From Streptomyces dysideae (lineage in GTDB: Bacteria; Actinomycetota; Actinomycetes; Streptomycetales; Streptomycetaceae): DNA of 56,680 nucleotides. The position numbers and the translations under genes were made by a program. The notes below the pieces were generated by a model that saw nothing but the letters and a program-made list of their open reading frames with translations, was not told where the DNA came from and did not search any database. Below, in pieces: positions 44,117 through 54,311 of this stretch. The stretch is from assembly GCF_001514305.1 (NCBI RefSeq), contig NZ_KQ949081.1, forward strand, positions 119,161 to 175,840. The letters are read 5' to 3'. Numbering within the stretch: position 1 is the stretch's first letter; each line of letters starts with the position of its first letter.

Positions 44117-44971
44117 ATGGGCAGCCATTCGTACTCCCACCATCCCCTCCCGACCCCCGTCACCCCGGCCGGCAGAGACGGCCTCGACGCCATCCTCACG
44201 CGGTCGGCGCACGCCGTGATCGGCCTCGACTTCGACGGGACCCTCGCACCGATCGTGGCCGACCCCGAGCAGGCCCGGGCCCACCCGGACGCCGTACCCG
44301 CGCTCGCCGCCCTCGCCCCCAAGGTGGCCGCCGTCGCCGTGGTCACCGGCCGGCCGGCCGAGGTGGCCGTGCGGTATGGAGGGTTCGCAGGGGCCGACGG
44401 GCTGGAGCATCTCGTCGTGCTCGGGCATTACGGGGCCGAGCGGTGGGATGCGAGGAGCGGGAGCATCACCGCGCCGGCGCCGCATCCCGGCGTTGCGGCT
44501 GTCCGGGCCGAACTCCCCGGGGTTCTCGATCGGGTCGGGGCCTCGCAAGGGACCTGGGTCGAGGAAAAGGGGCGGGCCGTTGCCGTGCATACCCGGCGGG
44601 CCGAGGATCCCCAGGCCGCCTTCGACGCCCTCCGCGGACCTCTCACCGACCTCGCCGCCCGCCACGGACTCATCGTCGAACCCGGCCGGATGGTGCTGGA
44701 ACTCCGGCCGCCGGGGATGGACAAGGGTGTCGCCCTGATTGAGTACGTGCGGGGTGTCGGTGCCGAGGCCGTCCTCTACGCCGGGGACGATCTCGGTGAT
44801 CTGCCCGCCTTCGCCGCCGTCGACAAGCTTCGTTCCGAAGGTGTCCCGGGGCTCCTCGTATGCAGCGGCAGCACCGAGGTGACCGAGCTCGCCGAACGCG
44901 CGGACCTCGTCGTGGACGGGCCCGCCGGTGTCGTACAGCTGATGCGAGGGCTCGCGGATCAGGTCCGTTAA
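44117..44971 (+). CDS. otsB: Trehalose-6-phosphate phosphatase
   Basis: HAD-family phosphatase, last step of OtsAB trehalose synthesis. It has 284 residues. Motif I is IGLDFDGTLAPI (nucleophile Asp), motif II VVTGRPAE, Mg site YAGDDLGDLPAF. Leaderless: TAAGGT (44105-44110) ends 6 nt before the ATG. It is convergent with otsA; their stops are only 13 bp apart and no clear terminator separates them. Confidence 0.93.
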   Translation: MGSHSYSHHPLPTPVTPAGRDGLDAILTRSAHAVIGLDFDGTLAPIVADPEQARAHPDAVPALAALAPKVAAVAVVTGRPAEVAVRYGGFAGADGLEHLVVLGHYGAERWDARSGSITAPAPHPGVAAVRAELPGVLDRVGASQGTWVEEKGRAVAVHTRRAEDPQAAFDALRGPLTDLAARHGLIVEPGRMVLELRPPGMDKGVALIEYVRGVGAEAVLYAGDDLGDLPAFAAVDKLRSEGVPGLLVCSGSTEVTELAERADLVVDGPAGVVQLMRGLADQVR

Positions 44972-44984
44972 ACGCCGTTAAACG

Positions 44985-46379
44985 CTAAACCGCCGCCCGT
45001 AGCGACTGCAGCTGCTCCAGGAACCACTGGGCCGGAGGGAGCGCCGTGGCCGCCGCGACCAGCCTCTTCGTCCGCTCCGCCCGCTCCTCCGGGCCCATGG
45101 TCAGCGCCGCGTGCAGCGCCCGCGCCGTCGCGGTCACGTCGTACGGGTTCACGGCGATCGCGTCCTCGCCCAGCTCCTCGTACGCCCCGGCCTCCCGCGA
45201 CAGCACCAGCACGCACCCCTCGTCGGAGACCACCGGCACCTCCTTCGCGACCAGGTTCATGCCGTCCCGGATGGGGTTGACCAAGGCCACGTCCGCGAGG
45301 CGGTAGGCCGCCAGGGAGCGGGCGAAGTCGTCCTTCACGTGGAGTACGACCGGGGTCCAGCCCGGCGTCCCGTACCGCTCGTTGATCTCCTCGGCGACCC
45401 GCTGCACCTCGGCCGTGTAGTCCCGGTACACCGCGAGGTCCTGCCGCGACGGGTACGCGAACGCCACGTGCGCCACCCGCTCACGCCACTCGGGGTGGTC
45501 GTCGAGCAGCTGCCCGTACGCCAGCAGGCCCCGGACGATGTTCTTCGACAGCTCGGTGCGGTCGACCCGGACGATCGCCCTCCGACCCTCGCCGATCTCC
45601 TGCCGCAGCGCCGCCATCCGCTCGGTCACGTCCGCCTCGTGCGACCGCCTGCGCAGGAAGTCCGCGTCCGCGCCCAGCCCGTGCACACCGATCCGGGTGT
45701 CCCCGAGGCCGCCGGCGAACTCCGCGCAGCACGCCGTGAAGGCGTCCGCCCAGCGGTGCGTGAGGAAGCCGAGCCGGTCGGCGCCCAGCATGCCGCGCAG
45801 CAGCTGGCCGGCGATGTCGTCCGGCAGCATCCGGAAGTACTCCGGCGGTGCCCAGGGGGTGTGGGAGAAGTGGCCGATGCGGAGGTCCGGTCGCAGGTCG
45901 CGGAGCATTCCGGGGACCAGGGCGAGGTGATAGTCCTGGACGATCACCGCCGCGCCCTCGGCCGCCTCCTCCGCCAGCGCCTCCGCGAAGGCGCGGTTGT
46001 ACGTCTCGTACGACGCCCACTGGCGCCGGAACTCCGCGTCGAAGACCGGCTCCAGCGGCGTCTGGTACAGCATGTGGTGCACGAACCAGAGGACCGAGTT
46101 GGCGATGCCGTTGTACGCGTCGGCGTGCACGTCGGCCGGGATGGCGAGCATGCGGACGCCGGTCTCGCCGACGCCGCGCCGCACCGCCTCCCGGTCGCCG
46201 TCGCCCAGCGCCGAGCACACCCACAGGGCACCCGCGTCCGGCCCGATCGCCGACAGTCCGGAGACCAGCCCGCCGCCGCCGCGTTTGGCCCGCAGCGAGC
46301 CGTCCTCTCGTACCTCGTAGGAGACCGGGCCGCGATTGGACGCGACCAGCACCTGTGCAGCACCACTCGTTGACGCCAT
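44985..46379 (-). CDS. otsA: Trehalose-6-phosphate synthase
   Basis: GT20 glycosyltransferase: UDP-glucose (or GDP/ADP-glucose) plus glucose-6-P gives trehalose-6-P. It has 464 residues. The N-terminal loop is KRGGGGLVSGLSA, the acceptor site HFSHTPWAPPEYFRMLP, the donor site RVDRTELSKNIVRG and NPIRDGMNLVAKE. The ATG at 46379 is chosen because TAGGGT lies 7 nt upstream (leaderless). Trehalose protects spores and stressed cells. Confidence 0.94.
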   Translation of the reverse strand: MASTSGAAQVLVASNRGPVSYEVREDGSLRAKRGGGGLVSGLSAIGPDAGALWVCSALGDGDREAVRRGVGETGVRMLAIPADVHADAYNGIANSVLWFVHHMLYQTPLEPVFDAEFRRQWASYETYNRAFAEALAEEAAEGAAVIVQDYHLALVPGMLRDLRPDLRIGHFSHTPWAPPEYFRMLPDDIAGQLLRGMLGADRLGFLTHRWADAFTACCAEFAGGLGDTRIGVHGLGADADFLRRRSHEADVTERMAALRQEIGEGRRAIVRVDRTELSKNIVRGLLAYGQLLDDHPEWRERVAHVAFAYPSRQDLAVYRDYTAEVQRVAEEINERYGTPGWTPVVLHVKDDFARSLAAYRLADVALVNPIRDGMNLVAKEVPVVSDEGCVLVLSREAGAYEELGEDAIAVNPYDVTATARALHAALTMGPEERAERTKRLVAAATALPPAQWFLEQLQSLRAAV

Positions 46380-46463
46380 ACGCCTCACCCTAGCCAGGCC
46401 CGGAAACGCTCAAACGTACGGTTCCGCTCCGTGGGTGGTCCGTATACGGCCAGTACAGGGCGT

Positions 46464-47435
46464 TTACGCCACCTTGCGTGACTGGTACTCCGTGATCTCC
46501 GCCATCGGCGGCCGCTCCTCCGTGTCCACGGAGTACGTCCGCGGCTCGAAGCCGTCCTCGCCCCGCTCGAACTGCGTGAGCGACGGGCGGATCAGGTGCC
46601 CGCGGGCCAGCCTCAGCTGGGCCGTGCGGTAGATCGCGGCGGACATCCGGCCCAGGGCCTGTCCGTCCTGGTGCCGGTGCTTACGGACGCCGACGTCGAC
46701 CTGGGCCAGTGCGTCGAGCCCCACCAGGTGGAGGGCGTCGACCAGCATGCCGAGCTCGACGCCGTATCCGACCGGGAACGGCAGCTGTTCCAGCAGTGAA
46801 CGGCGGGCCGCGTACTCGCCGCCGAGCGGCTGTACGAAACCGGCCAGCTGCGGCCAGTGCATGTTCAGCAGCGGGCGGGCCATCAGCTCGGTGACCCTCC
46901 CGCCCTGGCCGGCGGTCTTGCCGGAGGCGAGCGAATTCAACTCGGCGCCGAGCGGACGGTCGTACATCGCCTTGACCAGGTCGACCTCCGGATCGGTGAG
47001 CAGCGGCCCCACGATCCCGGAGACGAACTCCGACTTGAACTCCTTCAGGTCCGCGTCGATGAACGCGACGATGTCACCGCTCGTCACCAGCAGCGAGCGC
47101 CACAGCACCTCGCCCTTGCCGGGGACCGTCGGGATGCGGGGCAGGATGTCGTCACGGTGGACGACCCGTGCCCCGGCCGCCGCGGCGACCTCCGACGTAC
47201 GGTCGGTCGACCCGGAGTCGACGACGACGATCTCGTCGACCAGCGGGACCTGCATCATGAGGTCGTGACGGATCACGGCGACGATGTCACCGACCGTCTC
47301 CTCCTCGTTGAGCGCGGGCAGCACCACACTGACCGACTGGCCCGAGGCGCGTTTCGCGGCCAGGATCTTGTGGAGCGGGCGATCTGTCACGGACCAGGAG
47401 CGGGTGGTCAGCCAGCGCTCGACTTCGTTCAGCAC
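46464..47435 (-). CDS. gpgS: Glucosyl-3-phosphoglycerate synthase
   Basis: GT81-type (GT-A) enzyme making glucosyl-3-phosphoglycerate, precursor of glucosylglycerate (osmolyte) and, in mycobacteria, of methylglucose lipopolysaccharide. It has 323 residues. The NDP-sugar site is VVLPALNEEETV, with IVVVDSGSTDRT and the DxD metal motif AFIDADLKEF; PVGYGVELGMLVDAL is the conserved acceptor region. A GAGGAG site precedes the GTG. It is in the same osmolyte neighbourhood as otsA. Confidence 0.9.
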   Translation of the reverse strand: MLNEVERWLTTRSWSVTDRPLHKILAAKRASGQSVSVVLPALNEEETVGDIVAVIRHDLMMQVPLVDEIVVVDSGSTDRTSEVAAAAGARVVHRDDILPRIPTVPGKGEVLWRSLLVTSGDIVAFIDADLKEFKSEFVSGIVGPLLTDPEVDLVKAMYDRPLGAELNSLASGKTAGQGGRVTELMARPLLNMHWPQLAGFVQPLGGEYAARRSLLEQLPFPVGYGVELGMLVDALHLVGLDALAQVDVGVRKHRHQDGQALGRMSAAIYRTAQLRLARGHLIRPSLTQFERGEDGFEPRTYSVDTEERPPMAEITEYQSRKVA

Positions 47436-47608
47436 AGTGCGCGGCTCCTCTGCGTACTTTCGGCGAGACTCGGCGGATCACTGATCACTGTGATCCATCT
47501 CGCGGTTCGGACGGCTATCTCAACTGTCCTGGCCGTCGGTTACAGTCTTGAACAACGCTGATGACCATCGCATGTCGGGGGTCGTCATCCGTTTACAACC
47601 ACATAGCG

Positions 47609-47761
47609 CTCATCCAGAGGGGCAGAGGGATACGGCCCGATGAAGCCCCGGCAACCCTCCAGCCGGTCTCGTAGCGATCACTGACGATCGCACCGCGAGG
47701 CTCCCGGCTAGGGAAGGTGCCAAATCCGTCTCACGGCGAGATGCGTCGTGAGGAAGATGAG
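47609..47761 (+). promoter_or_regulatory. SAM riboswitch (S-box, SAM-I/SAM-IV type) of thrC
   Basis: The conserved core is GAGGGATACGGCCCGATGAA, then CCCCGGCAACC, and GGTGCCAAATCC. P1 pairs CTCATC (47609-47614) with GATGAG (47756-47761). The 3' strand of P1 runs into the thrC ribosome site region (GGAGAAAGGG), and no terminator lies between it and thrC, so control is probably at translation initiation. SAM-IV is the usual actinobacterial subtype; I cannot decide between subtypes by eye. Confidence 0.93.
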
Positions 47762-47781
47762 GAGAAAGGGCCTCGCCTCAC

Positions 47782-49065
47782 ATGGCTGCGCAGACTGTTG
47801 CAAGCACCACCGACTCCACCGTAGACCTCGGCCCGGCCGCGGCGCTTTCCTGCCGCGAGTGCGGCCACCGGGTTCCCCTCGGACCGGTCTTCGCCTGCGA
47901 GGAGTGTTTCGGCCCGCTGGAGATCGCGTACGACTTCTCGGCCTACGACACCGAGGAGCTCCGCAAGCGCATCGAAGCGGGCCCCGCGAACATCTGGCGT
48001 TACGCGCCGCTCCTGCCCGTCCCGGCCGACGTCGCCGAGAAGCCGAACATCAACCCGGGCTGGACCAAGCTCGTCAAGGCCGACAACCTCGCCCGCGAGC
48101 TGGGCGTGACCGGCGGCCTGTACGTGAAGGACGACTCCGGCAACCCGACGCACTCCTTCAAGGACCGCGTCGTCGCCCAGGCCCTGGAGGCCGCGCGCGC
48201 CTTCGGCTTCACCACCCTCTCCTGCTCCTCCACCGGCAACCTCGCCGGCGCCGTCGGCGCCGCCGCCGCCCGGGCCGGCTTCCGCTCCTGCGTGTTCATC
48301 CCGCACGACCTGGAGCAGGGCAAGGTCGTCATGGCCGCCGTCTACGGCGGTGAGCTCGTCGGCATCGAGGGCAACTACGACGACGTGAACCGCTTCTGCT
48401 CCGAGCTCATCGGCGACCCGGCCGGCGAGGGCTGGGGCTTCGTCAACGTCAACCTGCGGCCCTACTACGCCGAGGGCTCCAAGACCCTGGCGTACGAGGT
48501 GTGCGAGCAGCTCGGCTGGCAGCTGCCGGACCAGATCGTCATCCCCATCGCCTCCGGCTCGCAGCTCACCAAGGTCGACAAGGGCCTGCAGGAGCTGATC
48601 AAGCTGGGGCTCGTCGAGGACAAGCCGTACAAGATCTTCGGTGCGCAGGCCGAGGGGTGCTCGCCGGTGTCGGTGGCCTACAAGGGCGGCCACGATGTCG
48701 TCCGGCCGCAGAAGCCGAACACCATCGCCAAGTCGCTGGCCATCGGTAACCCGGCCGACGGTCCGTATGTGCTCGACATCGCGCGTCGTACCGGCGGTGC
48801 GGTGGAGGACGTGACCGATGAGCAGGTCGTCGATGCGATCAAGTTGCTTGCGCGGACCGAGGGCATCTTTGCGGAGACCGCGGGTGGGGTGACCGTCGGT
48901 GTCACGAAGAAGCTGATCGAGAACGGGCTGCTCGACCCGACCAGGACCACCGTCGTGTTCAACACCGGGGATGGTCTGAAGACGCTGGATGCGGTGGCCG
49001 GGACCGGGCTTACTGCGACCATTCGCCCCAACCTTGAGTCGTTCCGCGAGGCTGGTCTCGTCTAG
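47782..49065 (+). CDS. thrC: Threonine synthase
   Basis: PLP enzyme converting O-phosphohomoserine to threonine. It has 427 residues. The PLP lysine is in DSGNPTHSFKDRVVAQAL, the phosphate-binding loop is CSSTGNLAGAVGAAAA. An N-terminal zinc-ribbon-like segment has CRECGHRV and CEEC. Control by a SAM riboswitch ties this branch to methionine supply, which shares homoserine-derived precursors. Confidence 0.95.
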   Translation: MAAQTVASTTDSTVDLGPAAALSCRECGHRVPLGPVFACEECFGPLEIAYDFSAYDTEELRKRIEAGPANIWRYAPLLPVPADVAEKPNINPGWTKLVKADNLARELGVTGGLYVKDDSGNPTHSFKDRVVAQALEAARAFGFTTLSCSSTGNLAGAVGAAAARAGFRSCVFIPHDLEQGKVVMAAVYGGELVGIEGNYDDVNRFCSELIGDPAGEGWGFVNVNLRPYYAEGSKTLAYEVCEQLGWQLPDQIVIPIASGSQLTKVDKGLQELIKLGLVEDKPYKIFGAQAEGCSPVSVAYKGGHDVVRPQKPNTIAKSLAIGNPADGPYVLDIARRTGGAVEDVTDEQVVDAIKLLARTEGIFAETAGGVTVGVTKKLIENGLLDPTRTTVVFNTGDGLKTLDAVAGTGLTATIRPNLESFREAGLV

Positions 49066-49084
49066 TCGTTCTCGTCTGCGGGCC

Positions 49085-49146
49085 GGTGGGGGCTGGTCGC
49101 GCCCACGCGGCGGTAGCCGCAGATTCAACACAGCCCCGCGCCCCTG
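49085..49146. repeat. Dispersed Streptomyces repeat after thrC
   Basis: GGCTGGTCGCGC, a short interior, then CAGCCCCGCGCCCCTGAG. It is the same class of element as at 41385-41430, here in its common intergenic setting just after a stop codon. Confidence 0.7.
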
Positions 49147-49175
49147 AGCCCGTTACCTGACCGGAGGTTTCAACC

Positions 49176-49451
49176 GTGAGCGTCACCGTCCGCATCCCGA
49201 CCATCCTGCGCACCTACACGGGTGGCCAGGCCGAAGTGAGCGCCGAAGGCGGCACCCTCGCCGAGGTCATCTCCGACCTGGAGAAGAACCACACCGGGAT
49301 CGCCGCCCGGGTTCTCGACGACCAGGGCAAGCTGCGTCGGTTCGTCAACGTGTACGTCAACGACGACGACGTCCGCTTTGAGCAGGGGCTGGAGACCGCC
49401 ACCCCGGACGGTGCCGGCGTTTCCATCATTCCGGCCGTCGCCGGTGGTTGA
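49176..49451 (+). CDS. MoaD/ThiS/CysO-like sulfur-carrier protein
   Basis: Ubiquitin-fold sulfur carrier, 91 residues ending Gly-Gly (AVAGG), the residue pair that is adenylated and thiocarboxylated. VTVRIPTILRTYTGGQAEV starts the fold. VNVYVNDDDVRFEQGLET is the central strand-loop. It may serve cysteine, molybdopterin or secondary-metabolite sulfur transfer. GTG at 49176 has GGAGG upstream. Position after thrC is conserved in Streptomyces from memory. Confidence 0.9.
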   Translation: MSVTVRIPTILRTYTGGQAEVSAEGGTLAEVISDLEKNHTGIAARVLDDQGKLRRFVNVYVNDDDVRFEQGLETATPDGAGVSIIPAVAGG

Positions 49452-49500
49452 TACCCGCCGGTAGTAACCGTCGGTAACGTCGATTACTGAGAGTTCATCG

Positions 49501-49537
49501 AATTGCCCCCTCCGTGAGAGAAACGGAGGGGGCAATT
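49501..49537 (+). terminator. Terminator of the sulfur-carrier gene
   Basis: Perfect 15-bp stem AATTGCCCCCTCCGT with its inverse and loop GAGAGAA. Confidence 0.92.
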
Positions 49538-49891
49538 CTGCATGGTTGAGCGAGGTACAGTTGGGGAACCTGCTGCGCCCGGCATGCCGGATGCATATGA
49601 GTTCCGGCTCCGCTTGCGATGAGAAGTAGCCAAAGTGTGCAGGTCTTTTAAGTCTTTTGCTCCCTTTATGGGGCCCGACTTGACCGGAATTCAGGGGAAT
49701 TGTCCATACATTCCCGACCGGTCGTGCCCGGAATTCTCGTCCGATTGACCTGTTGCAGACGGCAGTTGGGCAGATACATTCGGCCGCGGTCGACGCGTTC
49801 CGGCGCACGCCCCCAAACCGTGGGGGGTGAGGTCTGACCCGGATCCGCGAAGTGTGGATCTGTGCAAGGGCCAGTAATAGGGGAGTTAGGC
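49538..49891 (+). other. Cold-shock gene upstream region
   Basis: About 350 bp, clearly more AT-rich than the surroundings and with no gene. TTGACC at 49746 could be a -35 box. A long 5' leader, as is usual for csp mRNAs, would end in GGGGAGTTAGGC before the ATG. Confidence 0.5.
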
Positions 49892-50098
49892 ATGGCTCAG
49901 GGCACCGTCAAGTGGTTCAACGCGGAGAAGGGGTACGGCTTCATCGCGGTCGACGGTGGTGCGGATGTTTTCGTCCACTACAGCGCGATTCAGATGGACG
50001 GCTACCGCACCCTGGAAGAAGGTCAGCGGGTCGATTTCGAGATCTCGCAGGGCCAGAAGGGGCCGCAGGCGGACATGGTCCGGCTGGCGGCCGGCTGA
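49892..50098 (+). CDS. Cold-shock protein (CspA family)
   Basis: A 68-residue single-strand nucleic-acid-binding protein. RNP1 is KGYGFIAV (residues 13-20), RNP2 VFVHYSAI (residues 26-33), and the start is [10 protein letters not shown]. Acts as an RNA chaperone. Monocistronic between two strong terminators, with a long leader likely to have a regulatory role. Confidence 0.96.
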   Translation: MAQGTVKWFNAEKGYGFIAVDGGADVFVHYSAIQMDGYRTLEEGQRVDFEISQGQKGPQADMVRLAAG

Positions 50099-50133
50099 AG
50101 CACGCGCCGACTGACTGCAGCGACGTTCTTCTT

Positions 50134-50168
50134 CGAAGGGCCCGCACCCCCGGGGTGCGGGCCCTTCG
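50134..50168 (+). terminator. Terminator of the cold-shock gene
   Basis: Seventeen-bp stem CGAAGGGCCCGCACCCC with its inverse and a single unpaired base. Confidence 0.92.
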
Positions 50169-50204
50169 CTGTGCCCCTCAACGAGCCCGCTCCGCGGGCG
50201 CACC

Positions 50205-50265
50205 TTGCACTCGACGGGGTCGAGTGCTAATCATTGCGTTAGCACTCTGAAGGTGAGAGTGACAA
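50205..50265 (+). promoter_or_regulatory. Two CIRCE elements (HrcA operators)
   Basis: CIRCE 1: TTGCACTC (50205-50212), 9-nt spacer, GAGTGCTAA (50222-50230). CIRCE 2: TTAGCACTC (50239-50247), 9-nt spacer, GAGTGACAA (50257-50265). The first right arm and second left arm match the TTAGCACTC-N9-GAGTGCTAA consensus exactly. They imply HrcA repression of groEL2 relieved by heat. Confidence 0.93.
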
Positions 50266-50284
50266 CGAAGGACCGGGTCGGTGA

Positions 50285-52015
<1,731 letters not shown>

Positions 52016-52049
52016 TCCTCCCGAGGATCGCGAGTTCACAGCTGTACGA

Positions 52050-52089
52050 CGAGGGCGGCACCCCTGTTCCGACCGGGGTGCCGCCCTCG
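52050..52089 (+). terminator. groEL2 terminator
   Basis: Fifteen-bp perfect stem CGAGGGCGGCACCCC with its inverse and a 10-nt loop. Confidence 0.92.
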
Positions 52090-52176
52090 GGCGTTGGCGC
52101 GGGAACTCCTTGCGGGGAGCGGCAGTTGAAAGCGACGGTACGACCGTACTGGTCCCCCCTCCTCAGGAGCCCTCGC

Positions 52177-53301
52177 GTGACTGTCACCCCCTCCGCCACC
52201 CGCGCCGCCCAGGTCCTGTCCCGCCCCCTCGGCCTGAACGGGCTCACGCTCCCCAACCGGATCGTGATGGCGCCGATGACACGCAGATTCTCCCCGGACG
52301 GTGTGCCCGGCGAGGACGTCGCGGCGTACTACGCGCGGCGGGCCGCCGCCGGGGTGGGGCTGATCGTCACCGAGGGGGTGTACGTCGATCACGCGTCGGC
52401 CGGAGAGTCGGACCGCATCCCGCGCCTGCACGGGGCGGAACGGCAGGCCGGCTGGGCGGGAGTCGTCGAGGCCGTGCACACAGCGGGCGGACGGATCATG
52501 CCGCAGCTCTGGCACGTCGGCATGATCCGCGACAAGCCGGAAGGCAGCTACGCCACGGCACCGGACATCGGCCCCTCGGGCATCCGCATCGACGGCACCG
52601 AGGGCACCGGCAAGGCGATGACGCTCCAGGACGTGGACGACGTGGTCGCGGCGTTCGGGCGGGCGGCGGCGACCGCGGAGCAGCTCGGCTTCGACGGGGT
52701 CGAACTGCACGGCGCGCACGGCTACTTGATCGACCAGTTCCTGTGGGCGGGCACCAACCGCCGCACCGACGCGTACGGCGGTGACCTGCTCTCCCGTACG
52801 AGGTTCGCGGCGGAGATCGTGACGGCCGTACGGGAGTCGGTCTCGCCGTCGTTCCCCGTCGTGTTCCGTTTCTCGCAGTGGAAGCTGTGGGGGTGGGAGG
52901 CGCGGATCGCCGAGACGCCCGCGGAGCTGGAGGCGATCCTGGCGCCGCTGTCGGAGGCCGGAGTGGACGCCTTCCATGCCTCCACCCGCCGCTACTGGAT
53001 CCCCGAGTTCGACGGCTCGGAACTGAACCTGGCCGGCTGGACGAAGAAGCTCACCGGCAAACCCGTCATCACCGTCGGCTCGATCGGCCTCGACGGCGAC
53101 TTCCTCGCGGCCTTCCTGGGCGAGGGCGCCCCGCTCCAGGGCCTCGACCATCTCCTGGACCGGGTGGAGGCCGGCGAGTACGACCTGGTGGCCGTCGGCC
53201 GGGCGCTGCTGCAGGATCCGGAGTGGGCGGCGAAGGTGCTGGACGGGAGGTCGGCGGAGCTGACGGCGTACGACGCGGCTTCGCTGACGTCACTGAGCTA
53301 G
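52177..53301 (+). CDS. Old Yellow Enzyme family NADH:flavin oxidoreductase
   Basis: FMN-dependent ene-reductase, 374 residues, TIM barrel. LNGLTLPNRIVMAPMTRRFS starts the barrel. The substrate-binding pair is in FDGVELHGAHGYLIDQFL (His-x-x-His position: H-G-A-H), and the phosphate site is near VAVGRALLQDPEWAAKV. Reduces activated alkenes; physiological substrate unknown. AGGAG precedes the GTG at 52177. Confidence 0.92.
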   Translation: MTVTPSATRAAQVLSRPLGLNGLTLPNRIVMAPMTRRFSPDGVPGEDVAAYYARRAAAGVGLIVTEGVYVDHASAGESDRIPRLHGAERQAGWAGVVEAVHTAGGRIMPQLWHVGMIRDKPEGSYATAPDIGPSGIRIDGTEGTGKAMTLQDVDDVVAAFGRAAATAEQLGFDGVELHGAHGYLIDQFLWAGTNRRTDAYGGDLLSRTRFAAEIVTAVRESVSPSFPVVFRFSQWKLWGWEARIAETPAELEAILAPLSEAGVDAFHASTRRYWIPEFDGSELNLAGWTKKLTGKPVITVGSIGLDGDFLAAFLGEGAPLQGLDHLLDRVEAGEYDLVAVGRALLQDPEWAAKVLDGRSAELTAYDAASLTSLS

Positions 53302-53337
53302 GCCATGGCGTCCCAACTCCCGGCTACCGTCGGGGAG

Positions 53338-54213
53338 ATGAGAATCCTGCATCTCTCCGACACCCACATCGACCGCACCGACGCCCCCAACACGTACGGC
53401 GTCAACGCCACCGAGTCCCTGCGTCTGATGCTCGCCGAGCTGCGGCACCAGCGGGACGTCGACGCGGTCGTCGTCACCGGCGACATCGCCGACGAGGGGG
53501 CGGTGGAGGCGTACACGACCGCGCGCGAGCTGATCGGCGCGTTCGCGCGGAGCCTGGGGGCGGCGGTGTTCTTCACGACCGGCAACCACGACGAGCGCGG
53601 AGCCTTCGCCAAGGTGCTGGGCAGCGGGCATCTGGGGGTCGACGGGGAGGAGCGCGCCGAGACCGTGCTGGAGTCCGCGGCGGGGGAGCGGGCGGCGGTG
53701 AGCACGGTCGGTGGCCATCGCTTCGTCACGCTGGACTCGCTGGTGCCGGGAGGGGTGCACGGACAGCTGAGCGAACTCCAACTGGAGTGGCTGCGAGGAG
53801 TGTTGAGCACACCGGCCGAGCAGGGAACGGTCCTCGCCTTCCACCACCCCCCGATAGCGCTCGACGTCGAGGTCCAGCGTCTCTTCGGCCTGCGCAACCC
53901 CGAGGCCCTGGCGGACGTGATCCGCGACAGCGACGTACGGGTCGTCCTCACGGGGCACTTCCACCTCCAGATCCTGGGTTTCCTGGCGTCGGTTCCGGTG
54001 TGGGTGACGCCGGGTGTCGTGAACCGCGTCGACCTGACGGCGGCACCGGGGACGGAACGGGCGGTGCGCGGGGCGTCGGCGTCATGGGTGGAGCTGGGCG
54101 GGCCGACGGGGCCCATGTTCCACACTTTCCACGCGCGCGATCCCAGGGCGCACGAGACGGCGTACGAGGTGGACGAGGAGCAGATGAGGGCGTTCGTGGA
54201 GAGGCGGGGGTGA
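53338..54213 (+). CDS. Calcineurin-like metallophosphoesterase (CpdA-like)
   Basis: A 291-residue metallophosphoesterase. The dinuclear metal site is LHLSDTHIDR, VVTGDIADEG, TTGNHDERG, FHHPP and LTGHFHLQ. It resembles 3',5'-cAMP phosphodiesterases. The ATG at 53338 is chosen over 53305 because the family begins MRILHLSDTH and because TACCGT plus 7 nt precedes it; a GGGGAG also stands there. Confidence 0.9.
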   Translation: MRILHLSDTHIDRTDAPNTYGVNATESLRLMLAELRHQRDVDAVVVTGDIADEGAVEAYTTARELIGAFARSLGAAVFFTTGNHDERGAFAKVLGSGHLGVDGEERAETVLESAAGERAAVSTVGGHRFVTLDSLVPGGVHGQLSELQLEWLRGVLSTPAEQGTVLAFHHPPIALDVEVQRLFGLRNPEALADVIRDSDVRVVLTGHFHLQILGFLASVPVWVTPGVVNRVDLTAAPGTERAVRGASASWVELGGPTGPMFHTFHARDPRAHETAYEVDEEQMRAFVERRG

Positions 54214-54237
54214 GCTGGGGGCCGGCGACCTGGGTGC

Positions 54238-54266
54238 TTGAGTAAGTCAATCAACTGACTTAAAGT
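54238..54266 (+). promoter_or_regulatory. Promoter with embedded operator of the MFS gene
   Basis: TTGAGT (54238-54243), a 17-nt spacer, then TAAAGT (54261-54266). The spacer is an inverted repeat TAAGTCA (54243-54249) / TGACTTA (54256-54262), as expected for a TetR- or MarR-type repressor. No regulator gene adjoins. Confidence 0.75.
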
Positions 54267-54311
54267 TGCCTGGGTCAATCACACTTTCTGTGTCCCGACG
54301 GAGGCCCAGCA

